Origin: Paracoccus sp. N5
Lineage (GTDB): Bacteria > Pseudomonadota > Alphaproteobacteria > Rhodobacterales > Rhodobacteraceae
Length of the DNA: 64,000 bases
Direction: 5' to 3'
Assembly: GCF_000371965.1 (NCBI RefSeq)
Contig: NZ_AQUO01000003.1
Coordinates: 347,693-411,692, forward strand
The position numbers were made by a program, and so were the translations under genes. Below are positions 63,565-64,000 of this stretch, one piece after another. Below the pieces are notes generated by a model. The model was not told the origin of the DNA and searched no databases. It saw nothing but the letters and a program-made list of their open reading frames with translations. Position 1 is the first letter of the stretch. Every line of letters begins with the position of its first letter.

Positions 63565-64000
63565 TTACAGGCCTGCGGCCTTGGTCAGGTTCACCCGGAA
63601 CCTGTCGCGGCGTCGCTGGTATCGGCGGGTCATCTCTGCGCTGGCATGACCAAGCTGCTTTTGAACGTAGCGCTCATCAACTTCCGCGCTGCTGGCAAGG
63701 CCTGCGCGCAGGGAATGGCCCGAGAACAGCCGCACGCGCTCGGCTTCAGGCAGATCAGGGCGTAGCCCGGCCTCGCGGGCGCAGGACTTGATCAGCCGGG
63801 CGACGTGCTTGTCCGACAACCGCTCGCTCGTAGCTTTCAGGCCGTTGCGTGACGTGGCGACGAAGATCGGGCCGAAGTCGATCCTTGCGTAATGCAGCCA
63901 CTGCGTCAGGGCATGGACCGGGCAGGTCTGATCTGATGAGCCGCGGGCGATTTCGACCTCGCGCCAACCGGTCTTGCCGCGCAGGGTGAGGAGCACGCCG
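63565..64000 (-). CDS. Tyrosine integrase, C-terminal part (runs off the right edge)
   Basis: The frame is open to the window edge, so the N-terminal domain lies outside. Visible are HSLRAGLAS (H-x-x-R), QLGHASAEMTRRYQRR (Gly-His and catalytic Tyr) and upstream LTLRGKTGWREVEIARG. It belongs to the XerC/integrase superfamily of mobile elements. Together with the serine recombinase and the stub gene it marks the edge of another mobile segment. Confidence 0.85.
   Translation of the reverse strand, partial: GVLLTLRGKTGWREVEIARGSSDQTCPVHALTQWLHYARIDFGPIFVATSRNGLKATSERLSDKHVARLIKSCAREAGLRPDLPEAERVRLFSGHSLRAGLASSAEVDERYVQKQLGHASAEMTRRYQRRRDRFRVNLTKAAGL

Noticed and set aside
1..64000. CRISPR array
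   Set aside because: No set of regularly spaced short direct repeats was seen; repeats found are inverted or isolated.
1..64000. tRNA or rRNA genes as integration sites
   Set aside because: No cloverleaf or rRNA-like segment was recognised, including next to the integrase at the right edge.

Overview
The window is part of a large, high-GC conjugative plasmid of the repABC type from an alphaproteobacterium, most probably Rhodobacterales (Paracoccus/Roseobacter-like). The evidence is the minus-strand repA-repB-repC operon with a candidate antisense RNA between repB and repC, two perfect parS palindromes matching the repABC consensus, a VirB/VirD4 conjugation system with VirC1/VirC2 homologues, and backbone families typical of alphaproteobacterial plasmids (DUF932, RadC, a ParB-like nuclease, a strawberry-notch helicase, a Toprim primase). 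No chromosomal housekeeping genes, rRNA, tRNA or CRISPR array were seen.

Layout. 1-2002: right end of a virB operon (virB11 running in from the left, a secreted protein, virB6). 2038-10159: copper cargo (DUF411 protein, CopA-type P-type ATPase, permease, TVP38 membrane protein, DUF302 protein, a 42-aa membrane peptide, Met-rich multicopper oxidase, a Cys/His-rich secreted protein, a cytochrome c). 10436-17230: transfer and mobilisation genes (virD4, relaxase, mobC; then virC1, virC2) around a hairpin-rich gap at 15307-15858 that is the best oriT candidate. 17392-27793: defence island: a Fic protein with a paired operator, and a type I restriction-modification operon (RHH protein, hsdM, hsdS, hsdR) that contains an Abi_2/AbiF-like protein with two HEPN motifs and a GIY-YIG/DUF4357 protein. 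27852-47099: minus-strand backbone (WGR protein, DUF2493 protein, primase, strawberry-notch protein, RES/Xre toxin-antitoxin pair, a row of small unknown proteins, RadC, DUF932). 47497-51621: second cargo (cation P-type ATPase and a universal stress protein). 51854-57569: ssb, an H-NS-like gene, unknown genes and a ParB-like nuclease. 57684-61307: parS sites and repCBA. 61523-64000: vapBC, a serine recombinase, a truncated acidic ORF and the end of a tyrosine integrase.

The most striking feature is at 30334-35959. A 5.6-kb element has split the plasmid primase gene. It holds three overlapping tyrosine recombinase genes, the arrangement known as a recombinase-in-trio (RIT) element. The trio sits between two 1,137-bp inverted arms that are almost identical, and each arm carries another, divergent but nearly complete primase gene. 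Removing the insert together with one copy of the 5-bp repeat CCGTA restores an unbroken 343-codon primase, so the insertion can be reconstructed to the base.

A second pattern is a set of look-alike hairpin leaders in front of unrelated backbone genes (DUF932, the ParB-like nuclease, a 172-aa protein; and separately ssb and a 54-aa protein). Nearly all backbone genes to the right of the candidate oriT lie on the minus strand. That is the orientation expected of a leading region if the plus strand is the strand transferred first.
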